From JAGPCK01 sp964535575 (lineage in GTDB: Bacteria > Bacteroidota > Bacteroidia > UKL13-3): DNA of 64,000 bases. Made by a program: the position numbers and the translations under genes. Shown one piece after another: positions 40,040 through 49,076 of the stretch (the first letter of the stretch is position 1; every line of letters starts with the position of its first letter). Location: the NCBI GenBank assembly GCA_964535575.1, contig CAZHTC010000002.1:449728-513727 (forward strand). The letters are read 5' to 3'. The notes beneath the pieces are model-generated. The model did no database searches. It was not told where the DNA came from and saw only the letters and a list, made by a program, of their open reading frames with translations.

Positions 40040-41914
40040 ATGCATAGAACACACTTAAATTTCAAATGTATGTGGATTGGACCTTTGGTTGGGATGATTT
40101 TTTATGCAACATTTTCTTTCGCACAGGTTGCAACCATAAACATCACTAATGTTAATTCTGCTGTAATGAACAATACGCAATTACTGTTTGGGATTACATT
40201 TGATGGAAGAACAAGTTTAATCGGGAATTCAACCTACGGCCAAATTGGTTATTTTGATTCGAGTGGTGCTGTGATTCCTGCCGTAGATTCAATTTTTGGC
40301 GATTTTCCTTTAAGTACTATTCGGTATCCGGGCAATGCAATTGCTGTTGGGTTCGATTGGAAAAAATCAATCGATACAATTGGAATGATTGGGCAACGGC
40401 CTGTGCAGAACATTTTGGGGGCTATAGGTCCACCACAGCCTGTTAATTTTGGATTTGATGAGTTTATGAAATGGACAGCATCAAAGGGAGTTCAGGCCTC
40501 TGAAATCCAAATTATGGTTCCTATATATGACATAAATTCAGCCGGACTTACTCAAACACAATTACGGGCGGCAGTGCCGAATGTTATTGCTAATAATGCC
40601 GATTGGGTTGAGTATTGTAATGCGCCTAATGATGGCAGCAACCCGGGAGGTGGAAAGGATTGGGCTGCAGAGCGGGCTGCAAACGGACACCCATTGCCTT
40701 ATGGAATAAAAATTTGGAATATCGGGAATGAGCCCTGGTCAAATTTTGAATTTGGCTCTTCAGATTCAAATTGCATTGCCTATTTAGCTTTGGTAACTCC
40801 TATTATTGATTCGATGCTTTCCAGAGATTCAACAATAAAAATAACCATGCCCACTACCGGAAATGCTTCTACTTCCTCCAGTTGGGCTTATGCGCTGTTG
40901 AATTCAAATCTGGTAGCATCTGGAAAAGTATATGCACTGTCGCAGCACTATTTTGCAAGCGAGAATACAATAGGTAGTAACCCTCCAACTCAAGGCGTTT
41001 CTGCGGTAAATGCAGGGTTAAATTCTTTAATTAATAAGGCTGCCGCTAAATCGGTAAAGGTATTTGTTGGGGATTACGCCCATCATATAAATTCTGCTTC
41101 TACACCCACACAAGCCCAACAGGATTCAGCAATGCAATGGTTAGGGGCCAACATGGAAGCTGATTTTTTACTGATGCTTTCCCAAAAATCTACCATTGAA
41201 CGGGCAAATTTTTGGGCTTATGGAAATGCGTATGCTATATGGCATCCGATACGAATAAATTCTATAGGGAATTACACTTTAATGCCAGCAGCCTCTATTT
41301 ATAAATTACTTTTTCCAGCATTTTTGGATAGGTCTGTTCAGGTAACCTCAACTTCCCCTCTTGCCAGTGATGGGAATCCATATTCTGTAAGATCAAATGC
41401 ATTTGTTTCTAATGACATGAATAAGTTAAATATTGTAGCAGTGAACCGTGATAAAAATGATACTGTTCCTTTACAATTAGGCGGGGTCACCGGTTATTCA
41501 CTTAAAAAGTCCAGACTTTTAATGGCAAACTCTCCAATTGCCGAAACCATTATTGAAACTGTAGCAAATACGGACACGTTTGGGAATTATATTTTGCCCC
41601 CGATGAGTGTGTTAATTTTGGAACATGATAAAACTATAATTGGATTTAGCGGTGCGGTTAAACCTAATCAACATGTATTCTTTTATCCAAATCCCGCGCA
41701 TGAAATAATCAATATTATTTTGGATGATCCGTTAACTGAATTTATTTTAACAGACATGCAGGGTAAAGTAATTTCTTTACCGGTTCAACGGGATGAAAGT
41801 AAAAAAAGTATCCTGTTAAATATCGGATTTTTGAATAATGGGTTTTATATGCTCATTGTAAAATCGGCATCCGGCACCTCTTACCAGAAATTGATAGTCA
41901 GTCATACTGATTGA
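40040..41914 (+). CDS. T9SS secreted glycoside hydrolase-like protein
   Basis: 624 residues. Signal peptide about 1-29. The large domain resembles clan GH-A arabinofuranosidase-type (GH51/39-like) TIM barrels: 'STIRYPGNAIAVGFDWKKSI', 'WVEYCNAPNDGSNPGGGKDWAAERAANGH' and 'GIKIWNIGNEPW'. The last gives the probable acid/base Glu231. The expected nucleophile strand is 'VKVFVGDYAHH', with Asp345 where Glu is normal. A beta-sandwich segment follows (MNKLNIVAVNRDKNDTV, PPMSVLILEHD), then a type A sorting domain (FYPNPAHEIINI...LNNGFYMLIVK). It probably binds or cleaves plant or algal polysaccharide outside the cell; activity is uncertain because of the Asp. Confidence 0.75.
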   Translation: MHRTHLNFKCMWIGPLVGMIFYATFSFAQVATINITNVNSAVMNNTQLLFGITFDGRTSLIGNSTYGQIGYFDSSGAVIPAVDSIFGDFPLSTIRYPGNAIAVGFDWKKSIDTIGMIGQRPVQNILGAIGPPQPVNFGFDEFMKWTASKGVQASEIQIMVPIYDINSAGLTQTQLRAAVPNVIANNADWVEYCNAPNDGSNPGGGKDWAAERAANGHPLPYGIKIWNIGNEPWSNFEFGSSDSNCIAYLALVTPIIDSMLSRDSTIKITMPTTGNASTSSSWAYALLNSNLVASGKVYALSQHYFASENTIGSNPPTQGVSAVNAGLNSLINKAAAKSVKVFVGDYAHHINSASTPTQAQQDSAMQWLGANMEADFLLMLSQKSTIERANFWAYGNAYAIWHPIRINSIGNYTLMPAASIYKLLFPAFLDRSVQVTSTSPLASDGNPYSVRSNAFVSNDMNKLNIVAVNRDKNDTVPLQLGGVTGYSLKKSRLLMANSPIAETIIETVANTDTFGNYILPPMSVLILEHDKTIIGFSGAVKPNQHVFFYPNPAHEIINIILDDPLTEFILTDMQGKVISLPVQRDESKKSILLNIGFLNNGFYMLIVKSASGTSYQKLIVSHTD

Positions 41915-41979
41915 AATAAAAAGGATTTACTACCCAACTTATTTTTTGGTTAATCCGTATACCAAAGAAAGGAGATAGT

Positions 41980-42084
41980 ATGAAACAGTTAAATTTTAAT
42001 CTGAATTCGAATATGGTAAAAATTGCGTTGCTTTTATTTGCCATGGCTATTGTTCTGTTTGTCGGTGTATCATTTGTGCTTTAA
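41980..42084 (+). CDS. 34-residue single-helix membrane peptide
   Basis: MKQLNFNLNSNMVKIALLLF continues as a hydrophobic run to FVGVSFVL and TAA. One transmembrane helix fills about residues 12-34, with a polar N-terminus. It is preceded by AAAGGAGATAGT, a strong Shine-Dalgarno sequence of a kind seldom seen in Bacteroidetes, with the ATG eight bases past GGAGA. It lies between two T9SS cargo genes, 20 bases before the next ATG. Probably a small membrane protein; no known family. Confidence 0.55.
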   Translation: MKQLNFNLNSNMVKIALLLFAMAIVLFVGVSFVL

Positions 42085-42104
42085 TTAATTTCATTCAAAT
42101 CAGT

Positions 42105-45100
42105 ATGAATAGGAAGTTGCATTTTTATGTGCTTACATTTTTTTTGTTTGCTGTTAATAATCTGGTAAAGGCTCAAATTTGGGATACATTAAGCAGTGGG
42201 GTATTCACTGATTTAAAAGATATTCATTTTTTAAACAGAGATACGGGTTATGCAGTGGGTTCACAGGGCGGAATAATAAAAACAATAAATGGAGGAGTTT
42301 CATGGCTACAACAAAATTCAGGAATTAATCCGACAATACGTGGTGTTTATTTTGTTACACCAAATTATGGTTTTGCTTGTGCTGATTCCGGACGGATACT
42401 TAAAACCTTAGACGGTGGCATGAATTGGATTCAGCAAAACTCGGGTACAGTAAACAATTTGATTGATGTCCATTTTGCTTCACCCAAAATGGGTTTAGTG
42501 GTAGGTACAGGGAAGGTTTTATTTACAAATGATAGTGGGAATACCTGGCAAAGTAAAACTGTGCCATTGTTAGGTTCTATCACACTTCGTTCGGTTATGT
42601 ATACCTCTTTGTCTACTGCTTGGGTTTGCGGAGACCCTAAATCAGGCGCACCCGGTGTAGTTTATCATAGTTTAGATAGTGGTAACACCTGGACAGCGTA
42701 TTCCAACACTTCAGCACCCAATGGAAAGGGGTTCAATAAGGTTGTTTTTAATTCAGTTTTAAGCGGATGGCTGTTTGGTCAAAATGGGATCATTACCCAT
42801 ACAATTGATTCGGGTAAAAGTACGTGGTCAAATCAGTTCTCTGGAACAACGTTTGATTTTTTGGGTGCCGATTATATAAACGGGAATTTATACGCGGTAG
42901 GAAGAAGTGGTATAATAGTAAGCAGTAGCAATGGCGGATCTTTATGGACCGGTCAGTATAGTGCTACTTCAAAGCAATTATGGGGAGTCGATTTTGTGAA
43001 TGACACTACCGGGTGGGCCTGTGGAGATTCAGGCACTGTAGTAAAATTCAAAAAGCTGGTGCAAACAAAGCCTGTTATGTTACTTCAGCCTAATGGAAGT
43101 GAGGTTTGGCAAATAGGTAAAAAATACAATATCATTTGGTACGCTCCCGGAATAAGTTTCCTGAATATTGAGTATTCATTAAATAGCGGTCAATCGTGGT
43201 TAACAATTGCCAACAACGTAAGCGCCACCTCAGGATCCTATCCTTGGACTATTTCTACTGCTCCTTCCTTGCATTGTTTGATCCGTATTCGCAATGCCGC
43301 CAATTTAAGTGTAGGGGATACCAGTGATGGGGATTTTACCATAATTAATACACCAACCGGAATTGATTATTCGGTTTTGCTAACAGCAACAGTTCAAAAA
43401 AATCCGGCAAACATTAATATCAGCTGGACAAATGACCCTAACTCCACCGGATATGTTGTTTATAAAAAACTCAGGACAGATACTGTATGGACACAGTTAA
43501 TTTCGCTGGTCGGAAACGTGTTGAGTTATTCCGATAGCCAAGTGAATGTATCCACCATTTATGAGTACAAAGTGATGAAAGCAACTCCCTTGCTTACCGG
43601 TACCGGATATTTGTACAGCGGAATTGAAATTCCTGCAGTCGAAAACAGAGGAAATGTTTTAGTGCTGGTCGATTCCACCTTTAGTACCTATCTGGCTTCT
43701 GAACTTTACCAATTTGATAAGGATTTGATTGGAGATGGTTGGCAGGTTGTTCGAAAATCTTTTTTACCAACGGTGAAGGACACGGTAATTAAAAACTTTA
43801 TTAAGCAACAGTACTCCTTGCAGGGTGCTGCATTAAAATCTGTTATTCTAATTGGAAGTCTTCCGGTGCCATACTCCGGAAATTTTGCACCGGATGGTCA
43901 TGCGGAACGGGTGGGAGCACAACCATGCGATGCCTATTATGCTGATGTAGATGGTAACTGGACTGACAATACCATTCAAACCACCAACACCGGACTTATT
44001 CATACACCCAATTCACCGGGGGATGGTAACTGGGATCAAAGCACCATTCCTTCTGATGTGGAATTACAGGTAGGTCGAATTGATATGCATAACCTTCCTG
44101 TGTTCTCTTTATCGGAAAAAGATTTGCTGAAACATTATCTAAATAAAAATCACAGATACCGTCATAAATTGATGAGCGTGTTGAATAGAAGTCTTCTTTT
44201 TACAAGGGCAGATGCAGGTTTGGCCAATATATCTGCAGGTGGTTGGAGAAGCCAGAATCCGATGTTTGGATTCAATAGTTTAAAAGAAATTTCGTCATGC
44301 TCAAATACGAATTGCACGGATTTAATGGACTCGCTTAAAACATACAATTATTTGTGGACGTATGCTGGCGATGGAGGAACAGATACCAGTTTTGGAGGCC
44401 CTACCTTTACAAGTACCTATTGTGCGCAAGATTCCATTAAATCTGTTTTTATGCAGGTATGGGGAAGCTATTTTGTTGAATGGAATAAGGGGGGATCATA
44501 TCATCAAAACAATTTACTCCGCTCCATCATCGGCAATAAAGCCAATACACTTGTTTCAGTTTGGGCAGGACGATTTCCATATTGGTATTTTCATCCTATG
44601 GCATTAGGAGAATCGGTAGGGGCATGTGCTAGGTTAAATCAAAATAATACGAAAGGTGTTTACGAGGCCGGTCAGCCATCTTTAGTTGCCGGGGCACATA
44701 TGGCGCTTATGGGCGACCCAACCCTTCGCCTGCAGATGGTGTCGCCTGTTGCTTCGTTATCTGCTCAGGTTAACACCAATCAAATTCAACTGAGCTGGGG
44801 GGCTTCACCAGATGCAAATGCCGGCTATACCATTTATAGGTCGAATAGTATTTATGGAACTTTTACACGGTTGAATGCAGTAGCCGTTTCCGGCCTATCT
44901 TTTATTGATTCATTTCCTCTTGCAGGAAGTAACGTATACATGGTTCGTACTTTCCGACTGGAAACATCAGCCTCGGGAACTTATTTCAACCTGAGTCAGG
45001 GAATTTTCGATTCCATTTATTTTACTGCAACAATTCCTAACTTTACTGTTACGGCCTCTGCATCATCTGGCGGGAGTATTTCACCATCCGGTACAAATAC

Positions 45101-45977
45101 AGTGACGCAGGGAAGTTCTTTAAAATTTTCAATCATTGCCAATACCGGATACCATATCGACAGTTTACTAATTGATGGGGTTGCTACTACTCCCGATTCA
45201 ACATATACTTTCTTCTCCATTCAAAGTAACCACCAGATCAGAGCAGTTTTTGCAATAAACGTGTACACCATTCATGCGGTAACGGGCGCAAATGGAGTTA
45301 TTAATCCACAAGGGTTAATACAAGTGAATTATATGGGCAATCAAACGTTCAGCGTTATAGCTGATCAGGGATATGAAATAGATTCTGTTTGGGTTGATCA
45401 AATTTATGCCGGAATATTAAATTCATATTCTTTCACTCAGGTCAATGCTAATCATACCTTATTGGCCACATTCAAAAAAATTATCCTTCCAACTTTTACT
45501 ATTAACGCTATTGCCGGTTTGGGTGGAACGATTAGTCCTATGGGAACTATTACGGTTACAAAAGGGGATACACTTACATTTTCTATTCAGCCCAACTCAG
45601 GTTTTAGCACCGATACAGTAAAGGTGGATGGCATTTTTATAGGGACTCCCGTGCAATATACCTTTCTTGATATCGATGCTTCGCATAGCATTGAAGCAAT
45701 TTTTCGATCCACTTCAACAGGTGTAATGCGGGCAGAAGATAATTTTGAAATCGAAATGTTTCCTAATCCCGCTGATGTTTCGGTAACTATCAATGCAAAA
45801 GGCTTTATCAATAAAGTAGATTTATATTCAATACAAGGGAAATTAATACTATCTCTTTCACCTATAAATGGGTATAGTAGCCAGATTAATGTTCAGCAAT
45901 TGTCATCGGGTATTTATATGATTAAACTGTCTACCGAAAACGCTGTGGTGGCAAAAAAACTGGTGGTTTATAAATAG
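42105..45977 (+). CDS. Multidomain T9SS protein with gingipain-like fold
   Basis: 1290 residues; signal peptide about 1-24. Order: BNR/YCF48-type propeller repeats (about 25-320: GYAVGSQGGIIKTINGG, GWACGDSGTVVKF); a Kre9/Knh1-like domain (about 325-420: LLQPNGSEVWQIGKKYNIIW); Fn3-like (about 425-505); a peptidase C25 (gingipain)-like domain (about 513-883: NVLVLVDSTF, SVILIGSLPVPYSG, WAGRFPYWYFHPMALGE); a second Fn3; three repeats of about 75 residues (978-1205: GGSISPSGTNTVTQGSS, GVINPQG, GGTISPMGTITVTKGDT); type A sorting domain (from about 1216). Where gingipains have catalytic His and Cys, this protein reads WTYAGDGG and FMQVWGSYFVEW, so the domain is probably inactive as a Cys protease. 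Confidence 0.82.
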   Translation: MNRKLHFYVLTFFLFAVNNLVKAQIWDTLSSGVFTDLKDIHFLNRDTGYAVGSQGGIIKTINGGVSWLQQNSGINPTIRGVYFVTPNYGFACADSGRILKTLDGGMNWIQQNSGTVNNLIDVHFASPKMGLVVGTGKVLFTNDSGNTWQSKTVPLLGSITLRSVMYTSLSTAWVCGDPKSGAPGVVYHSLDSGNTWTAYSNTSAPNGKGFNKVVFNSVLSGWLFGQNGIITHTIDSGKSTWSNQFSGTTFDFLGADYINGNLYAVGRSGIIVSSSNGGSLWTGQYSATSKQLWGVDFVNDTTGWACGDSGTVVKFKKLVQTKPVMLLQPNGSEVWQIGKKYNIIWYAPGISFLNIEYSLNSGQSWLTIANNVSATSGSYPWTISTAPSLHCLIRIRNAANLSVGDTSDGDFTIINTPTGIDYSVLLTATVQKNPANINISWTNDPNSTGYVVYKKLRTDTVWTQLISLVGNVLSYSDSQVNVSTIYEYKVMKATPLLTGTGYLYSGIEIPAVENRGNVLVLVDSTFSTYLASELYQFDKDLIGDGWQVVRKSFLPTVKDTVIKNFIKQQYSLQGAALKSVILIGSLPVPYSGNFAPDGHAERVGAQPCDAYYADVDGNWTDNTIQTTNTGLIHTPNSPGDGNWDQSTIPSDVELQVGRIDMHNLPVFSLSEKDLLKHYLNKNHRYRHKLMSVLNRSLLFTRADAGLANISAGGWRSQNPMFGFNSLKEISSCSNTNCTDLMDSLKTYNYLWTYAGDGGTDTSFGGPTFTSTYCAQDSIKSVFMQVWGSYFVEWNKGGSYHQNNLLRSIIGNKANTLVSVWAGRFPYWYFHPMALGESVGACARLNQNNTKGVYEAGQPSLVAGAHMALMGDPTLRLQMVSPVASLSAQVNTNQIQLSWGASPDANAGYTIYRSNSIYGTFTRLNAVAVSGLSFIDSFPLAGSNVYMVRTFRLETSASGTYFNLSQGIFDSIYFTATIPNFTVTASASSGGSISPSGTNTVTQGSSLKFSIIANTGYHIDSLLIDGVATTPDSTYTFFSIQSNHQIRAVFAINVYTIHAVTGANGVINPQGLIQVNYMGNQTFSVIADQGYEIDSVWVDQIYAGILNSYSFTQVNANHTLLATFKKIILPTFTINAIAGLGGTISPMGTITVTKGDTLTFSIQPNSGFSTDTVKVDGIFIGTPVQYTFLDIDASHSIEAIFRSTSTGVMRAEDNFEIEMFPNPADVSVTINAKGFINKVDLYSIQGKLILSLSPINGYSSQINVQQLSSGIYMIKLSTENAVVAKKLVVYK

Positions 45978-46140
45978 AGAAATCGCTCCTTAATATTTCA
46001 AGGAAATTTTTGGGATATAACTTTCTTCACGGATTAGGTGTTAATCTGTAAACCCTATCTTCCAATGTAGAAATAAACAACTCTTTTTGCTGTTTCCTGC
46101 AGCAAATAATGTAAGTTAAAGATTCATTAGTTTAAGTGAC

Positions 46141-46170
46141 TTTGGTATTCCCAGAATTTTCTTACATTTG
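46141..46170 (+). promoter_or_regulatory. Promoter of the Omp28-like gene
   Basis: TTTG at 46141-46144, 18 bases, then TACATTTG at 46163-46170, 19 bases before the ATG at 46190. Good match to the Bacteroidetes consensus. The rest of the gap 45978-46189 shows nothing distinctive. Confidence 0.6.
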
Positions 46171-46189
46171 AGTTATAAATTCAATCCCC

Positions 46190-47338
46190 ATGAAGAATAA
46201 ATACCATCTACTTATTCCTTTTCTGTGCCTGGCTCCGTTTGTCAATATACAGGCGCAGGTTTCACATGCTGTGCAGAACAAGAATTTTCTCATTGAAAAG
46301 GGAACAGGGCAGGTATGCGGCAGTTGCCCCGATATTGCTAAAAAGTGCGATACGGTAATTGATTCTCACCCCGGGCGAGGTATGTTGATTGAATATCACT
46401 TTGGTCCTGATGCGGCTCCCCAGGCCGGGGCATTGGCACAGGATTTCCGTACCTCTTATGGAGACACTATTTATAACCCAAGCCCTAATGGGTTGCATTG
46501 GCCGTTTTATTTAAACATGATGGTGAACCGAAAAGATAGGGGTGTGCCTTATGGTTCTACTTTTATTTTCGGTCCAAACAACAATCAGGTACAACCGGAG
46601 GCAGATCTGGTGGTAAATGAAGTTTCACCCGTAAATCTGTACATGGCACCCAGCTATAATCCCAATACGCGTTTACTTACCGTTTATGCCGAAGTATATT
46701 ATACTGCCAATGCCGCCACTGATAGTAACTACCTGCAAATTGCTATTACGGAAGATTCCATTATCTCCACGCAATATGATCCGTTGAATTACACCCAGAA
46801 CAACGGGTTTAATCCAAACTTTAATCACACCAACGTATTCAGAGCAAACATAAATGGTTTTGCAGGAGACTTAATAACTACCACTACTCAAGGCACTACT
46901 ATTTCGCGTACTTATACCTACACTATGCCCACCATGTATCGCAACATTGCCTGCAATCCGCAGCATTGTAAGCTCACCATGTATATAGCAGACAAAAAAG
47001 CTCCTTCGGGAATACAAAGTTTCACAGGTAAAATTATGACAGCTGTACGTACTAATTTTTATGGGGCTACACCTGCCGGAATAAACGATTTTACAGAAAC
47101 AACGGAGGTAAATGTTTACCCAAACCCGGCCAGTGGTCAGTTAACTGTGCAAGCAGGTACATCGGGCAGTTATTCATTGGTAATTACTGATATCACCGGA
47201 CGTAATGTATATTCATCTGTTTTACCTTTTACTTTACAAACCACCGTGGACGTTTCCGGTTTCACGAAGGGGATTTATTTAATACATGTTCAGTCGGAGC
47301 ATGGAATAACTGTACAAAAAGTTGTCTGCGGACAATAA
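46190..47338 (+). CDS. Omp28-related T9SS protein, thioredoxin-like
   Basis: 382 residues. Signal peptide MKNKYHLLIPFLCLAPFVNIQAQ. Residues about 30-130 are a thioredoxin-like domain of the Omp28 family: 'FLIEKGTGQVCGSCPDI' carries an intact CGSC pair. The middle (about 135-295) is the Omp28 beta domain ('ARLLTVYAEVYY'-like strand, YLQIAITEDSI, NHTNVFRANINGFAGD). The last 75 residues are a type A sorting domain (NVYPNPASGQLTV...FTKGIYLIHVQ). Outer-membrane or surface-located, possibly with redox or disulfide activity. Followed after only four bases by a second T9SS gene, so the two are co-transcribed. Confidence 0.85.
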   Translation: MKNKYHLLIPFLCLAPFVNIQAQVSHAVQNKNFLIEKGTGQVCGSCPDIAKKCDTVIDSHPGRGMLIEYHFGPDAAPQAGALAQDFRTSYGDTIYNPSPNGLHWPFYLNMMVNRKDRGVPYGSTFIFGPNNNQVQPEADLVVNEVSPVNLYMAPSYNPNTRLLTVYAEVYYTANAATDSNYLQIAITEDSIISTQYDPLNYTQNNGFNPNFNHTNVFRANINGFAGDLITTTTQGTTISRTYTYTMPTMYRNIACNPQHCKLTMYIADKKAPSGIQSFTGKIMTAVRTNFYGATPAGINDFTETTEVNVYPNPASGQLTVQAGTSGSYSLVITDITGRNVYSSVLPFTLQTTVDVSGFTKGIYLIHVQSEHGITVQKVVCGQ

Positions 47339-47342
47339 GCCA

Positions 47343-48071
47343 ATGTTACTGAGATCAGGTATTTCAGGATTTTTTATTTTATTGTTTTGCGGAGCGCAGG
47401 CGCAGAGTTTACAACTTCTCAACCTGGATAATCATCTTTCACTTAGCAATGATACGCTGCTTATTCAATCAAAAGATAATGGAGGTTGGGTAGGATTTGA
47501 ATCATTGGATTTGCGTGTAATTGTTAAGAATACCTCTTCGAATAATATAGAAGTCGGGGTTAAAAAAGTTGAATATGAAACACTCCCTTCAAGTGTGCAG
47601 CATACCATTTGTTTTGCCGGGCAGTGTTATGATGTTTCCACCTTTGTTTCTCCTTTTCATGTAACACTTACCCCCGGGGCTGCCGACAGCGGTTTTATTG
47701 CACATTATTTATTTGATAACACCACCCATGTGCGAGGCGTCAATCATATAGCTTATGTGTTTTATGATGTAAATCACCCGAACGATTCTGTTTTCGTTCA
47801 TGTAATTTATAATTCTCTTGTTCCTTTAGCGGTGAATAAACTTCAGACTGATGTGTTGAATGTTTATCCCGTACCGGCATCGGCATTGGTAACGGTTAAA
47901 GGATTGCCTGCTGAAGATATTGAACTTCACTTAACGGATATCACCGGAAAAAATATTTGGAATGCTTTTTCGAACCGAAGTGCTGAATTCTTTTTTCCGG
48001 TAGCCTCACTTAAGCCGGGCGTTTACCTTTTACAGGTTAATGACACCACCAGAAAGGTTGTGGTGCAATAA
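47343..48071 (+). CDS. Small T9SS protein paired with the Omp28-like gene
   Basis: 242 residues from the ATG at 47343; the alternative TTG at 47322 lies inside the previous gene. Signal peptide about 1-20 (SGISGFFILLFCGAQAQ). Residues about 22-160 form one beta-sandwich (LDLRVIVKNTSSNNIEVGVKK, YETLPSSVQHTICFAGQCYD with a likely Cys-Cys pair, HVTLTPGAADSGFIAHY). Type A sorting domain at the C-terminus (NVYPVPASALVTV...LKPGVYLLQV), with P-V-P in place of the usual P-N-P. Small beta proteins of this kind often travel with Omp28-related proteins and are likely secreted partners. Confidence 0.8.
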   Translation: MLLRSGISGFFILLFCGAQAQSLQLLNLDNHLSLSNDTLLIQSKDNGGWVGFESLDLRVIVKNTSSNNIEVGVKKVEYETLPSSVQHTICFAGQCYDVSTFVSPFHVTLTPGAADSGFIAHYLFDNTTHVRGVNHIAYVFYDVNHPNDSVFVHVIYNSLVPLAVNKLQTDVLNVYPVPASALVTVKGLPAEDIELHLTDITGKNIWNAFSNRSAEFFFPVASLKPGVYLLQVNDTTRKVVVQ

Positions 48072-48143
48072 ACCGGAATAAAGGTTAAGAAATTTTATGA
48101 GTATTTCTGAGAAACCTGTTGGAGAAAAGTTGCTTCAAATTAA

Positions 48144-49076
48144 TCAATCCTCATAAATCCTTACTTCCGCTTTTCCTTCTTTCATCCAGCCACGGTACAT
48201 GCCATCAGAGTTAAAGGGCAATTCAATGTTGCCTAAGTTGTCAATGGCAATTAAACCACCTTCTCCGCCCATTTTAACGAGTTTATCTTTTACTACATGT
48301 TTGCAGGCTTCCTTTAAGGAAAGTCCTTTGTATTCCATCAGGCAACTGATATCGTAAGCTACCACGGCCCGGATAAAATATTCTCCGTGCCCGGTACAAC
48401 TGATGGCACAGGTCGCATTATTGGCATAAGTGCCGGCACCTATAATAGGCGTATCGCCAATGCGGCCATAACGTTTATTGGTCATGCCTCCGGTAGAGGT
48501 GGCGGCTGCCAGATTTCCATGGGCATCTAAGGCTACTGCTCCAACAGTCCCGAATTTTTTTTCACTTTTCGAATCGGTATGGTCCAGTTCGTAACCGTCA
48601 GTGTCTTTTATTTCCTGCCATTGTTTGAAACGGCTTTCTTCATAAAAATAGTCATCGGATTGAAAGGGGAGATTCATTTTTTTGGCAAATGCTTCGGCTT
48701 CCTTTCCGCTGAGTAAAACGTGCCCGGAGTGTTCTTTAACTGCACGAGCCAGTTGCACCGGATTTTGCACGTTGCTGATACCACATACGGCTCCGGCCTC
48801 GAGTGTTTTTCCGTCCATGATGCTTGCATCCATTTCATGTGTTCCGCTATGTGTAAACACGGCCCCGCGGCCTGCATTAAACAGCGGAAAATTTTCGAGC
48901 GAGGTAACGGCTGCTTCAACTGCATCCAGACTTGAACCGCCTTTCTCCAGAATGTTGTAGCCCGACTGAAGTGCCTTTGTTAATCCCTGCAGGTATTGTT
49001 TTTCTTTGTCAGGGTTCATCTGGCTGCGCAAAATGGTACCTGCCCCGCCATGAATGGCTAATCGTATTTTGCTCAT
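48144..49076 (-). CDS. iaaA: Isoaspartyl peptidase / L-asparaginase
   Basis: A plant-type Ntn hydrolase that cleaves beta-aspartyl dipeptides, including the beta-Asp-Arg released from cyanophycin, and L-Asn. 310 residues. N-terminal LAIHGGAGT, then GGSSLDAVEAAV, FNAGRGAVFT, MDASIMDG. The nucleophile follows the self-cleavage site in KKFGTVGAVA (Gly176|Thr177). Later motifs: TSTGGMTNKRYGRIGDTPIIGAGTYA and ISCTGHGEYFIR. All catalytic elements are present. Its ATG overlaps the stop of the upstream coiled-coil gene (ATGA), so the two are translationally coupled. With cphA and cphB in the window this is the natural last step of cyanophycin use. Confidence 0.95.
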   Translation of the reverse strand: MSKIRLAIHGGAGTILRSQMNPDKEKQYLQGLTKALQSGYNILEKGGSSLDAVEAAVTSLENFPLFNAGRGAVFTHSGTHEMDASIMDGKTLEAGAVCGISNVQNPVQLARAVKEHSGHVLLSGKEAEAFAKKMNLPFQSDDYFYEESRFKQWQEIKDTDGYELDHTDSKSEKKFGTVGAVALDAHGNLAAATSTGGMTNKRYGRIGDTPIIGAGTYANNATCAISCTGHGEYFIRAVVAYDISCLMEYKGLSLKEACKHVVKDKLVKMGGEGGLIAIDNLGNIELPFNSDGMYRGWMKEGKAEVRIYED

